A stretch of DNA of 64,000 nucleotides from Daphnia carinata (Eukaryota; Arthropoda; Branchiopoda; Diplostraca; Daphniidae). The notes under the pieces were generated by a model. The model was not told the origin of the DNA, ran no database searches, and saw only the letters and a program-made list of their open reading frames with translations. Shown here piece by piece: positions 50,345 through 62,337 of the stretch. Position 1 is the stretch's first letter. Each line of letters opens with the position of its first letter. The stretch spans positions 1,261,773-1,325,772 of the forward strand of contig NC_081332.1 of the NCBI RefSeq assembly GCF_022539665.2, written 5' to 3'. The position numbers were made by a program, and so were the translations under genes.

Positions 50345-50921
50345 ATGAAATTTCAAATAATTTCAGTATTAGTACGACTATTTCATCATGTTATTTTGAC
50401 AATTTATTTTAATGTTATTTTTTTTTTCAGGTACTCATTTTCCTTATGGCAGGAGCAGTAAAATCAAGTAAACGTCAAAAACGTTTCATTCTTTTGAAAA
50501 GAATTCTACAGATGAACGGTGGAGGGATTCCTCTCTCTTCCGAGACCCAGCACCTTCGTGTCCACCCATCTACATTCAACAGCAATCACAAACAGCGGCT
50601 ACTCAGACACCCTACTACACTACTACACCCACTCCTTATTATACCACAACAACCACCCCTTATTATACTACTATGCCAACCCCCTATTATACATCGCCGG
50701 CTTACAACCCTCCACCAGTATATCAGTACACTACACCAACACCTCCGCCAGCTTACAATAAACCAACTTATCCACCAAGTAAGCCAAGATACGAACAGCT
50801 ACCGACTTACCTCCAAATGCCACCAATCTACAAGCCACCTACGCCGTCCGAGCAGATTTATAATCAGCAACAACCTCCGTCATCGTACCAATCTCCACTT
50901 TTGCCACACCAAATGTTCTGA
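50345..50921 (+). CDS. Secreted Pro/Tyr-rich protein, paralogue 3, frameshifted
   Basis: Exon 1 (50345-50371, MKFQIISVL) and exon 2 from 50431 encode a signal peptide (VLIFLMAGAVK) and the family dibasic block SSKRQKRFILLKR. The frame that then makes sense (TPYYTTTPTPYYTT, AYNPPPVYQYTTPTPPPAY, ending at TGA 50919-50921) is shifted by one relative to the start. The change falls in about 50500-50560. The initial frame stays open to 50946 but reads as non-natural Leu/His/Ile-rich sequence. A 32-nt intron (GTGGAG..CCAG) could in theory restore a frame but is too short. So the gene lacks one base here, by assembly error or mutation. PYYTT repeats replace the YAPPPSY repeats of the other two. Confidence 0.65.
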
Positions 50922-52338
50922 AATTAAAACAAGAAGTTTAGTTTAGTATAGAATGAAAAATGCACGGGTTGCACATGTCAAAATTCATCACTAAGCCTTC
51001 GGAATGTAAACTCAATTTGCTACATACGTCAATTGCTAATACAGAAACGACTTTTGAAAATACGAAACTGGAAATAATATTTCGCTAGAATTATTTGGCT
51101 TCATTGTTTCTTTGATAATCTAATTACAACACATATCATTGTTGCATCAGAAATTTTCTTTGCTAACACTTCTTTAAACTAATTTAAATGTTTTTCTAGA
51201 CGGAATACCTAATTAATCACGGCAAGTGTGCAAGGGAACTTGGCCCAGTACCCAGAAAGCAATAGACGAATGAAGAATGTCTTCTCGTGACTTGGCAAAC
51301 CGTCACATTCGGTAGCTTTTGAAACACTGGAAAATAACACGTCATTCAACACAAGAATTTTATGTGCCAGAAAACTCCAATTAGTAACACTACATTGCAT
51401 TGTAAGCCATATTTCTACTGGTTCATCAGACGTTAATTTTTAGGGCAGAATCCCTGCACGAGGAATGTATGCCATGTTTAGTTTTTAATTTAAATAAAAA
51501 CAAAGAGCCATTCTCTGATAGATAAAATCACCTAGCAACAAGCAAGGCTTTGTGCAAGTCATACCTGATAAACGTTCGAGTTTCACTCGTACATTAACGT
51601 AGAGAAATTGGGACGAGTCACACGATCACCACATGCTCGTTGCCGCCTCAGTGCTTGCTGACTGTTATCTTTTACTTCCATCAAGTGAAAGAAAAAGAGC
51701 GCCATCTCTGTCGTCTGCAAACATTCCCGTCATCACATTCCGGACGAGTCTAATTTGATCAGTTGTTAATCTGGCTTCTGTCACTGCCTAGAAAAAATAA
51801 TTATAACTGAAGGGGAACTACTAGTAGCGAGCCAACAGTGATGCATATCTCCGGAACAGCGTGATTCACTTTTCCTTCGTATTCTTCTTCAGCTTTGAAA
51901 AATCTGGTCTTTCAGAGAATAGTCTTCAAAAATTTGTCTGCCCCATTGCACATGCCTCAAGTGCACTATTATCTTTGTCGGTTTTGGGATTGCCCGTGTC
52001 TGTCGTAATTTTGCGAGCTTTTACCAAAGTCCCATTGTCGTGCATCAAGTTGTTTTTCCTTTGCATTTCTTGTGTATTTATAATTCCAGGTAACCCAACA
52101 TAACCAAGAGCTACAATACTACTTACATTGTTGTTGAACATAACAGCTGTTTGCACTATTTGTTTAATTGATACTGCTAACAGAAATCAAAATGCAGTCC
52201 TTTTCTTTTCTTGACAATAGACGAGATTTGCTAGGCTGCATCCCATAGGATGAACATGTCTGTGAGAAATCGTAACAAGGTAGCAGACATGTTTTTTACT
52301 GTTTTGTTAAATCAATAATAGTTATTTGAGAAAATACC
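50922..52338. other. Intergenic, no gene supported
   Basis: AT-rich with short random frames on both strands (51209-51400 -, 51861-52103 +, 51926-52156 -). The last 500-700 bases should hold the promoter and 5' UTR of the nucleotidase gene. A GCGCCATCT word is at about 51700. Confidence 0.4.
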
Positions 52339-54280
52339 ATGGCTGTCATCCAGTTTACCCCAGAGAAGAATACGACAATGTCTATTAAAGAGAAGACGAC
52401 TAGCATTTCAAGAGCCTTCCTAGTCATACGGATGCTCTTCTTCACAACTGTGATTGCACTGACTGTTCTTATTGCAACAGGTAAGAAATAGTGTAGAAAC
52501 AAAATGAATTGGATATACCTTAATAGACTTTTTACGTTCAAGTTATGGTCAACAACACAACAGGCTGGATTTCTCCCCATCACAGCACGAACCTTTTGGA
52601 CAAGCTTTCTTTAAGCCTTGGCCTTCAGGAGCATGTTTACACGGTTGTTATTGATGCTGGTAGTACAGGCTCAAGAGTGTTGGCTTTTACCTTTCATCGG
52701 TCATTATCAGGTAAATACAAAGTCCATTAAATTGTGCCTTCTCTTAAACAATTACTTTTCATAGACCGAAGTGTAAAGCTAGACCAAGAATTCTATTCAC
52801 ATATCAAACCTGGATTGTCTTCCTTCGCTGATGATCCCAAACAAGGAGCTGATTCGATAAAACAACTTCTAGACAAGGCCAAAATAGTTGTACCCCCTCA
52901 CCTTTGGCACCAAACGCCCCTAGTCCTGAAGGCAACAGCCGGCTTGAGACTTTTACCTACTAAAAAAGCAAATCTTATTCTTGAAGAGGTAAATGCCTTT
53001 TTCATTACATCGTTTGCCCACTTACTAGGGTTGTGTACAATTTCAGGTTCGACGAGTATTTGAAGAATCTGGATTCATGGTGACACCGCGGTCGGTGAGC
53101 ATCATGGACGGCATTGACGAGGGTCTCTTTTCTTGGTTTACCATCAATTTCCTCCTCGGTTAGTAACTTTGAATTCGTAGCTTACTTGAATAAAAACATG
53201 ATTTGTTGTTTTACAGATCGTCTGCACCATCCTGAACAAACCGTGGCAGCATTAGACTTGGGTGGAGGTTCAACGCAAATTACTTTCGTTCCCAAAGGTA
53301 GGAATCCAAAAATTTACTGTTTAGATTAGAACAATTACGTAATTTTCTAAAAATCTTAGAAAAAAGTACAATGGAGGGAGCCCCTCAAGGATTTATCCAC
53401 CAAGTAGCCACCCTTCAGCAAAAGATTGATGTTTACTCATTTAGGTATATAACGTTTCGGTACTATTTCATTGCACACTGTAACATTATCTTTTGTTTTA
53501 AAATAGTTACCTTGGGTTAGGATTGATGGCAGCGCGAAAACAAATTCTGTCGGCTGGCCAAGAGGAAGGAGAACTTGAATTGCGTTCACCTTGCATTAAC
53601 CCTATGGTAAAGAAAGGTTGGACTTATAGTGGCGTGAATTACATTGTGAAAGGAACTCACGATGTTGACGTCGAGAAAATTCCTCTGTCCGAGTGGCAAA
53701 AGAAAGGCGGTGTACCTAAAGCTGATTTTAACGAGTGCCTCAGACTCAGTCGTAGTCTTCTAGAAACTTCTGTTCATAAACCTGCCGAGCTCAATGACCG
53801 CGAAGTGTTGGCCATTTCGTATTATTACGACAGAGCCAGCGACCATGGTTTGATAGGTATATTTTCTTAAATTCCTTTAAATCCACAGCCACCCTAATAA
53901 ACTTTCATTTATTCAGACTCATCTGAGGGTGGAACATTGACCATAAAAGAATTATTTAAAATGGCAGAACAAAGTAATTTGATTTAAATTAAAATTACCA
54001 TGAATTTTCACTAAATTTTTATGTCGATAGTTTGTGCCGTCCCGAATCCGGACCAAGCTTTTGCCTGCTTGGATATGACCTATATTTCTGCCTTGCTTCA
54101 TCATGGGTTCGGTTTAGCTACCAATACCAAGTTGCAGGTGTGTTCAATATGGCAAGCGTTTCATCCTTCCATTACATTAATCGTTTCTTTTGTAAAAAAC
54201 AGTTGAGGAAGAAGATTGACGGCTACGAGACCAGTTGGGCTTTGGGCGCCGCTTTCCATGTTCTTCATAATGGAATTTAA
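52339..54280 (+). CDS. Ectonucleoside triphosphate diphosphohydrolase, ENTPD5/6 type
   Basis: Ten exons (52339-52480, 52564-52710, 52765-52988, 53048-53158, 53217-53297, 53360-53454, 53507-53856, 53917-53973, 54031-54137, 54203-54280) sum to 463 codons plus stop. GDA1/CD39 nucleotidases hydrolyse NDPs/NTPs; ENTPD5/6 work in the ER/Golgi lumen, removing UDP or GDP after glycosyl transfer, or are secreted. Seen: a cytosolic tail, one signal-anchor (LFFTTVIALTVLIATG), then the apyrase conserved regions: VVIDAGSTGSRVLAF (ACR1), LVLKATAGLRLL (ACR2), MDGIDEGLFSWFTINFLL (ACR3), ALDLGGGSTQITF (ACR4) and the C-terminal SWALGAAFH (ACR5). There is no second C-terminal membrane helix, which fits ENTPD5/6 rather than CD39. 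AATAAA signals lie near 54690. Confidence 0.93.
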
Positions 54281-56514
54281 AGTGCCAGTGATAGTGCCGT
54301 ATCACATTATGATGAATAAGCTTTTCGTTTTGTACGAGGAATCTTTACTTTCGGTTTCTCTCATTGTGTTGTTGAACTTGAATGTGCCTTCCTCTCTCTC
54401 TATTGTTGGTCAACTTAATTTTTCTTCCTTTCTTCCATTGGTTGCTCCTTTGCTATAGTGTCTGCCCTTTTTATTTTAACATTCCTCAATGGCGCTTGAT
54501 GTTTGCAGCCCAAGTGCAATGCTATAAGAGTCGATCTTCCCAAAACACCAAGTTCCGTTTGTTCCCATTTTAATTCCTCGCATAGTCGGAGATCAAGTAG
54601 TGTTGGCTTTTCCTTACATTTGCGTGGTTGGTTACAGCTGTTTTTAATCAACTGTAAATATATAATAGTTTGAAGGTCATGGGTGATGAAATAAATAATA
54701 TAATGAACAGTTTGGCTTATACTTAATGGTTCATCATTTGCCATAAAATGATTGCTTTCCTCAACTATTTACTATGAAAGTACCTATAGCATTCCAGAAG
54801 AGCGTGTAACAACGTATTGAGTTATCCGCCTTTGATCTTGGGTGGCTTTATTACTTTCAAAAATTACAACGACATTCCATTTCACTTGAATACTGAACTT
54901 TCAAATTCTCGTTTACGTAGGCGAAATATATGCCTTGAATCTACATCCAAGAGAAGTAGAATTATGGAAACTTTACTTCCTTAAAAGTCTACAATAATCT
55001 AAGATCTATACTCTAATAAATGCTAATTAAAACTTTGAAAATATTTTCTTGAGGAAAACGACTTACTTGATCCGGGTTTCTTTTGTTTTTCCAGCAACAG
55101 GAATATTAAAGGGTCATCTTCTCTTCGCCAAATTTGGAAAAAACCCATTGATTAGAAATGTCCAAGGTTTTTCTCGGCCATTGGTGTCAGGAATTTCTGG
55201 TTTTCAAATGACGTGATTGCTGTCTTTGATGATAGCTCAACTATATCACACAGATTTCTCCTCTAACCTGTAACAAAAGCTTTCCTTAATTGTGTGTTAA
55301 TAACATTATTAGTAAGTTTAAGGTCACTAATACGAGTCAAAAACGATTTTCAGAGTTACCTGTCTACGGTTCATTTCGTTCTTTTTTCAGCCTATAACAC
55401 TGACCTGCGCCATAGGTGTACGTGTTTACATAACTGGACAGTCTTTATAATGGGCTTGCAGTTGCGTTCCACCAGCATGCCGAGTGATTCAGCATTTTTC
55501 TTTAGCCGGAAGCGTGAATCACGACGTGGGCGGCACCGATACAGGTGTCGATATGCTTTGTTCATTTTTTTTCAATAACTTGGTGACCGATAACAAAACG
55601 TTCCATTTGAGTTGCGAGTTGTTCCACTAACCTCAGTGTCATTTGGCTTGTGATACAAACTGGAATCGCCCACTCCAGTCAGAACACTTTCGAAATTCTA
55701 TGTAAACGCGTAGAACCTAGAAGAGAAAAAACAAAATTCAAGCATTAAAATAATCACACAAAAAATAAGTGAAGCCTGCTAGAATATAAACGCTGTAACC
55801 AATTATTCTAATTGCACTTTCTATTCCTATATGCGATTACGTCTGTTTGGACATTATCGAGATACGAGTAGTAATCTTTCAAGTCGGTTAAACAGAGAGA
55901 AATAATTCCGAATAAAATATGTTTACACGATAACATTTTCGGGATGCTCCCTCGTCCTTGTCTTGATGGGGAGTAGAAAGGGAACTCCCCTGTCAGGCGG
56001 ACCAGTTCGCTTTTAATCAAAGCGCTCTCTCGCAATGACAGAAACCCAAACTGAAACATTTGCTCAATTTCAATGCGTACATATTTATCGTTGCAGAAAA
56101 ACCGGTCGGGAAAAATAGAAACGCGTGCGTGTGAAAGCTGACGGTGATGAGTGACCCAATAACAGCTGATAATTCATACACACAGAGTTGCTACAGATGC
56201 AACTCGCATCAAAAAAGGAAAAAATCTACCGTTAGGTCTGACCAAGTTTTAATGCAATACCGTCCCAATTCAAAAAAACTGGAAGATGAGAATGCCACTC
56301 ATTTTCTCCGACAGCAAAATCCTTTTTTTTTTTTTTTTTTTTTTTGGTGCATACAGAAGGTGAAAGCTCAGCGAACACGGGGATCAGTTTTCTCCTATAC
56401 ACCTTCATTGCGAACGAGCTCATCTCACTTCACCTCAACTCTGTGACCAGTCAAGTGCTCAAAAACCATTCGCTCGCCGGTGGGGGAAACAATAAACGAA
56501 ACTCAATATCCACG
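54281..56514. other. 3' UTR of the nucleotidase, then intergenic
   Basis: The UTR probably runs to about 54.7 kb (AAATAAATAATATAATG). Beyond it I see no coding structure; frames at 55294-55578 + and 55808-56059 - look random. A T-run of about 22 nt lies at 56324-56345, followed by the 5' UTR of the DUF4789-like gene. Confidence 0.4.
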
Positions 56515-58075
56515 ATGGATGGCATCATTGTAAGCATAGCCGTTTTACTCGTATCGTTGCTGGCTATTCTTCTCGGATCTAGCGCCCAGCAGCAGAGCCT
56601 CGCCCCGGAGAATCGCACGAGATTAATCCGATCTTCCATCCCGTACGCGAATGACAGACGAACATGGACGGAAAAATTATTTTCACGAGGAATAACAAGG
56701 AAGAGTTCCAGAAGAAGTTCGAAAGACGATGGGCGTAGTTTATCGACGTTAACCAAGAAAATGAAGAAATGGTTAAAGAAAAAGGAAAAGAAAGAAGAAT
56801 TCAATCCGAATATTGTCGTACTGCCAACGGACGACGCTACGCCTTTCTTCCAGCAAACGATGCCCGCCAACGGAACGATTCCAGACGATGGTTGCGATTC
56901 AAATTCCGTTCGGTTCGCAAAGGATGGAAAATGCTACCCCGTGCTCGGTCGAGGCCCTTGCAATGACCCCAAGCAGTGGGTCACAGTGGACCCCTACACG
57001 TTCAAGGTATGACGGGAAATGTTTGTGTCAAAAGAAAAGGAAACATAAAAATGCAAATCTTATCAGGGACGATGCACTCCGCGGCTCTGCGGAAGGGAAA
57101 GAGTTTTCGTCGTTCGCGATGGACTTTGTCACGATATCTACGACCCGATCGAATGCCAAGGCGGTCGTCGTCTCTATTATTCGCCTTACGGAGACCCCAT
57201 TTGCGATTGTCCCGTTGGACATTATCCTTTCCCGTACCCTCAGGACGATTGTGTCCCACTTTTCACTCAAGGTTAGCCAACTATACTTAGTTCCGCCATC
57301 ACGTTACTGCAATTCCTCGATTTCTTCAGGCCCGTGTCCCTACCGACATGTTTTAACTATCGATTCGGAGGGGTTTGAGTTGCACGCCATCTCAATGTCC
57401 AGAATTGCCCGCGACAATCTACGGAGACGGTGCCATCTACGGCCATGCGCGACAGGTGCAATGGGTACCCACCAAGAACGGAGTCTGTTACGAGCTGGGA
57501 ACGAGCGGCCCGTGTTCGAGTTATGATTCTCAAGATAAGCTGTTGGGATATGACGTTTTGAAACGTCAACTGGAATGCGTCGATATCACCAATCCTACTT
57601 CGCCCTATTTCTCTTCGTGCGAAGAAAACAATTTACTCGATAGCGTTTACGATCAGTTTCATCCCGAATACGACGTCTTCCGCATCTGGTTGGCTTATCA
57701 GAGTCTTCACTTTGAAGACGCGGTCAAGTACGGTAAGAAAAAGAAGAGTAAGAAGATAATCAAAGGCAATGGATACGAACGTCGACAACAGGGAAGTTTA
57801 GGAGCCATTCAATTTCCCAGCAGCAATATTCCTTTGCTCAATCCTAGTCGGACTGGAACTGGACAGGGCAAAGGCACCAACCCGATAGTGTAAAAGAAAA
57901 TTTTTAATACCTTTACGATTGTCCACGGTACGATATTAATTTCTGATGGTTTTCATGCAGACCCGACCGGAACCGAAGGGAAGTGCAGCAAGTTGTTAAG
58001 CCGGGCAGTTCAACAAACTGCCAGGGACGTCAAGTGTTTAACGCTGCAACTGGTCAGTGTCGAAACGCATTTTAG
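56515..58075 (+). CDS. Secreted Cys-rich DUF4789-like protein with a 1-nt frameshift
   Basis: Exons 56515-57006, 57067-57271, 57330-57889 and 57961-58075. A signal peptide (GIIVSIAVLLVSLLAILLG) precedes a basic segment and repeated Cys modules of DUF4789 type: GKCYPVLGRGPC, GRCTPRLCGRERVFV, CDCPVGHYPFPYP, CVPLFTQGPCP, CTPSQCPELP, GVCYELGTSGPCSSYD, and a last module in exon 4 (NCQGRQVFN, GQCRNAF, then TAG). Function is unknown; such proteins are secreted in arthropods. Exons total 1372 nt, one more than a multiple of 3. The break is in exon 3 at the G4 run about 57370-57373: with three G the reading is DSEGLSCTPSQCPE, in keeping with the module. The AATAAA signal is near 58154. Confidence 0.85.
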
Positions 58076-58133
58076 CTTCCAGCTTCTTATTTATGCATCA
58101 ACCACCATAAGGGGACAGCCTTCAATAGTTTTG

Positions 58134-59270
58134 TTAAATAGACATTATTTCAAATAAATACACTTGTTCAATATATACCTCTGTATATTCAGCTGTAAAA
58201 ATATAGAGATCTACCATACGCTGTTTTTCTTTCTGCATTTCGTCGTTCATAATCGCATCCATCAATTCTTCATGAATTGGCCGATAGACATATTTCAGCT
58301 TTACCATCAGGCTGTTGGTTCTCGGGATTGAGTGATCTGTAACAAAAAACCTCGACCTATTAAGCAGATCTGATCACCTATGACATGTTCTTTGCAGATT
58401 TTCATGCAAATGGACGATATTAGCTTTTTCCGCCCTAACGGTGTGCCGCTTCGTTTCATCTATATTCAATTGATAAAGTTAGAAAATGTCTTCAGATGCT
58501 CCTACATTGTAACATTTGAATTATTTACCTATCATGCTACACACTGATTTTGTGGATTATCTCTCTGCGGCAGTTGAGTTTTTCAGATAGCCATGACAAC
58601 AGCACTTCAGTCTTGTAAGATCAAGTAAAAAACATATCCATATATTCTTGTCTTGATATAAATTTTCCAGGCTGTGCCCACGCAGCCATACTGTGCATAT
58701 TTAGTGGCCTATCGTTGAAGTATGCCAGAATGTCTGCAAAGCACAAAAAAAGTAAAGCGATAACTTTAGGTAACTACAAAACTTGTGCAATGAAAACACT
58801 TGAATATTTTTTACTGCACTCACATTTACATAATCAAGCAGATTTTTAGTAAATTTTACCTTCCCTTTATGCAAGCATAGCACATTCAAAGATAATTAGA
58901 GCACAAACGATAAAGATCTACACAATCGGCCCAGATACATTTTCTTTCACGTTAATATAGACCTTAAAAATGCATTCCTCATGAAAAATAAGTGATTGTA
59001 AAAAACTTGAAAGGTTGAAACAAACCTGGCCTTTCAATCTGGTGACAACTAATTAAAATGGCTGCACTTCGTTAGATTCACCAAGCAAGAATTTTGGCGG
59101 CAAAAGATCGGTGTGAAACTGGAATTGAAGAATGCATAACTAGAAATTTTTACATAAATAATTAAATTAAACAATAAAAAAAAAAACGTTCAACTTGTCT
59201 TCAGTTACAAGCATAAATTTTTCATGTGGGTGAACGGCAACACTTGTCAGTTTTAGAAAGTCTATTGCTT
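58134..59270 (-). CDS. Exon-like blocks of an unidentified minus-strand gene, possibly decayed
   Basis: Reading on the minus strand: about 59200-59265 (LTSVAVHPHEKFMLVTED, WD40-like), 59075-59121 after a good acceptor (FHTDLLPPKFLLGESNE), about 58855-58880 (LNVLCLHKGK), about 58680-58735 (AYFNDRPLNMHSMAAWA), about 58550-58606 (TEVLLSWLSEKLNC), about 58385-58452 (IVHLHENLQRTCHR) and a last block 58134-58336 (LMVKLKYVYRPIHEELMDAI, MVDLYIFTAEYTEVYIEQ) ending TAA. Composition and several splice sites look genuine, but not all phases fit and no start was found. The first block hints at a beta-propeller protein. Either a real gene with missed exons or a relic. Confidence 0.35.
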
Positions 59271-60058
59271 AACGTCTTCAACGTTCATAGTTGTATAGCC
59301 AACACATGTGTCGCTCCACCAGCAAGTCACGAGATAAAACGTGTTACATCTGGATGCACGAGGTCAACTATTGTACCACAATGGAGACTACGAATATAAA
59401 GGAGTTCTCGCCAAGACACGAACCAAAAAGAGATATCCTTAAATTAAGGTAAGAACGACATTTCTGTGTACTAATGATAAACCAGTTAATACTTGTTGCC
59501 TCATGTTACAACTTATCCCATAGAGCAGGATGTTTCTTTTAATACGGCAGTTTGCCAAGTTGGCTAAGTGTTTTGTGCGCGCCAAAAAATGTCAATATTT
59601 TATTTTTTGCAATTGTCACAATTTAAATGAAGGTTCATAAAATTTTTTAGCTCATTTAATTATATTTTGATCAAATTTTGACAAGGAATCATGTCACAAA
59701 CAGATGCAATTTATTCCATGTTTTTTTTTCAGCAACAACGGAATCAAATGCCCAAGAAACTTTCATTTTTTTCGAAGTCACAATCTAGGAAATTTTATTT
59801 TAATACCTCAGTGGAGAATCTGAATACTATACTATCGTTAATCAGTACACTGAATGTTAAATACATCCTTTTGAAAATTGTTCGAATAGAGTTACAAATT
59901 CGCTTAAACCCTATTTATGAAAAAGGATTGTGCAGAGTTATAGAATAATAACCCACGTCACAACCGACAAAAAAAGAGAAATATATCATTAATCTACTTG
60001 AGATACAGTAACCAGAACCGACAAAGAAATTTTGTAGGATTACAAGATTGCCAAACCT

Positions 60059-61060
60059 TCAATTCTTACCACAAGTTAACGCTACTTTCAATTCACTCTG
60101 CCTCACAATAAATATGATTGGGCTATAAACAGCGGAAATCAATTCTAATTCCTGGAAATAAGGTACCATCCATTTGAGCAAACGACATTGATATTCGTCT
60201 ACAATGGAAGGACAGCTAAGATTAACGCATGAAAAGATGACGCTAGGAAAAGCCACAACAATCATAGATATAACTCCTATAACTAGAGTGCGAGTAGCTT
60301 GCATTATGATTTGGCTTTGTTTCCTTTTTTCCGCCTGAACAGACATTATCCGTGTGGATTGATAGTTTAAGCTGTCTGATTCCCCTACCTTTCTTTGGCC
60401 AGTGATATCCAGTTGAGCGTTAGAATATGAACAGATTGTTCGATATTCACAAAGAAGACTCTTCGTCTCTTGATAGACGATGAAATTCAACACTGTACAG
60501 ACGAAGTATAATAAAATTGTGCTTATCGTAACTAATTTAACACGAACAAGCCACACCTCGCAGCGTAAGGTTCTCAGTCCGACTATGTAGGAAAAGTTCT
60601 GGACAAAGACTGTAAGCAATGAGCTAAAAATGACAATGGCACAAGCTAGACGCTGTGTCATCTTCCTCCGATGAAACATCGGATGTTTGATGGCTAAATA
60701 TCGGTCGCCCAATGCGAGCAATAAATTCAATATCAACAGAGTTTGCGGAAGAGCAGAACAGGCAACGTAAGCCTGGCAAACTGATTCAATCGGATACAGA
60801 CACACATAAATCAGTTCGATAATAGCAACAACAAAAAAAGACAAGTACGAAAAAATTATGCCCAGCAAGAAGACGATGCGTGGTTTCGCACGTAGCTGAT
60901 GATTTCCAATTAATGCAACGGCGATGGATACGTTCAGAGGTATTCCGACGCAACAGGAAATGGATTTAGAAATCATGAAGCCATTTATATAGATGGGGTT
61001 GTATACGTCTTCGTTTTCGTTGAGTAAAACATCTTCGTTTCCGCTAATGCTGTTATTCAT
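60059..61060 (-). CDS. Class A (rhodopsin-like) orphan GPCR, intronless
   Basis: A single uninterrupted frame of 333 codons from ATG 61060 has seven hydrophobic segments (residues about 30-53, 64-88, 100-122, 142-163, 176-198, 251-276 and 296-318). It has the DRY motif in LALGDRYLAIKHP at the end of TM3, an extracellular Cys just before TM3 (SVCQAYVAC) and a long intracellular loop 3. TM1 has the GN pair (ALIGN). TM7 reads YSPIIFI where most class A receptors have NPxxY. The N terminus has a possible N-glycosylation site (MNNSIS). Single-exon receptors of this kind often belong to lineage-specific expansions; the ligand is unknown. Confidence 0.85.
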   Translation of the reverse strand: MNNSISGNEDVLLNENEDVYNPIYINGFMISKSISCCVGIPLNVSIAVALIGNHQLRAKPRIVFLLGIIFSYLSFFVVAIIELIYVCLYPIESVCQAYVACSALPQTLLILNLLLALGDRYLAIKHPMFHRRKMTQRLACAIVIFSSLLTVFVQNFSYIVGLRTLRCEVWLVRVKLVTISTILLYFVCTVLNFIVYQETKSLLCEYRTICSYSNAQLDITGQRKVGESDSLNYQSTRIMSVQAEKRKQSQIIMQATRTLVIGVISMIVVAFPSVIFSCVNLSCPSIVDEYQCRLLKWMVPYFQELELISAVYSPIIFIVRQSELKVALTCGKN

Positions 61061-62337
61061 GATTGTAAAATATGCCCTAATATTTAAAATAGTTAATTAG
61101 TAGAAGCATTAAAGTTAATATATGATAGTGTTACCTTGATAATTAAGAATATTAAGTAGTACCTTTGTACGCGTAATCGGATGACTTTATATGATGCAGT
61201 CTCGACTCGGGATGCTTAATGGAGTCTCGTATTTTAGTCGATAGTCAAGAAATGATGTGTCGGTCAATTTTTCATTCGCTCTAATTTATATCAACGACCT
61301 TTACGTAATTAATGGAGTCTGCGCAGAAAAAAAACCCCAGAAAATTATACGAAATTTATCCGTTATGCTTTTACTGAGGAGAAATAAGTTCGTAATAAAA
61401 GAAATGACGAAACATTGAATACCTCGTGGATATATACTGACAATGTGTAACAACCTATCGGACGAGATCCAAGCAGAATCGGTTTTTATGCTCAACAAAG
61501 GAATGGACGACTTAATACTACTATTGAAAGAACGCCCATTCATAAACCGCAGTGCACTTGGCATAGCGCAAAGTACGGAGAAACGACAAAGGCAACATTT
61601 ATTTAGTAAAAAATCGTATTTTACCAAAAAGCAACATGTCGTCGGGTACTTTGGAGCGGAACTGGCGGAAAATAGTGAAAAACGAAAGATTTCCTTAGAC
61701 AACGTAAAAGGCGGATTAAGAACTAGATTGTGTCTCGTGAACGAACGCGTGGGGATACGATGCCATAGCGAAACGTGACAGATGCCGGTAACTGGAGCGG
61801 AGAGGTCTTCGGGTACAGTACATTCTTGTTTGGGGCCAGTGAACTCATTGAAACGCCAGCACGTGTTTGTAGCTCGTGAGGATTACACTATTGCTACTAT
61901 CATTACTCCAATTCAGGCCTCTGATGAGATGATGAATCTAGGAACATTTTTATATCGGACTCAGGTAAAGCATTCGTCGCATGAAACCTGTAGATCACGA
62001 GTTCGTCCTAACAAAAGCAGGGAACGCATTTACGAGATACAGAATAATGTCAAAACGCCAAGTATGTTACGTATTCCTTGCAAAATCATCAGTTTGGTTC
62101 GTATGGAATGAATACGCAAAGCAAATGCAAAGACAAGTAGTGACCGTTCAACTCGCAAGTAACGGTCATCAACATACGCCCGTCTAGCTATGAAAATCAA
62201 AATGCACGATACAAGCGAGTCGGTTATGACCACACAACGCACAAGACGACAATAGAAAGCCTCAGTGATAGCACAGAAAGAAAATTCAATTCGATAGCAT
62301 ACCTTCAATAAACCAATTCCACTATGACGGCGGTGAA
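61061..62337. other. Intergenic with unassigned open frames
   Basis: The plus strand has two adjacent frames, 61443-61778 and 61782-62111, neither with recognisable motifs. The minus frame 62030-62308 is a shadow. The sequence is less AT-rich than its surroundings, with many Arg/Lys/Thr codons, and may be a remnant of a mobile element. No terminal repeats were found. Confidence 0.35.

Noticed and set aside
50519-50550. A 32-nt GT..AG intron that might repair paralogue 3
   Set aside because: Shorter than any other intron in the window (about 50 nt or more) and it removes part of a block without a branch site.
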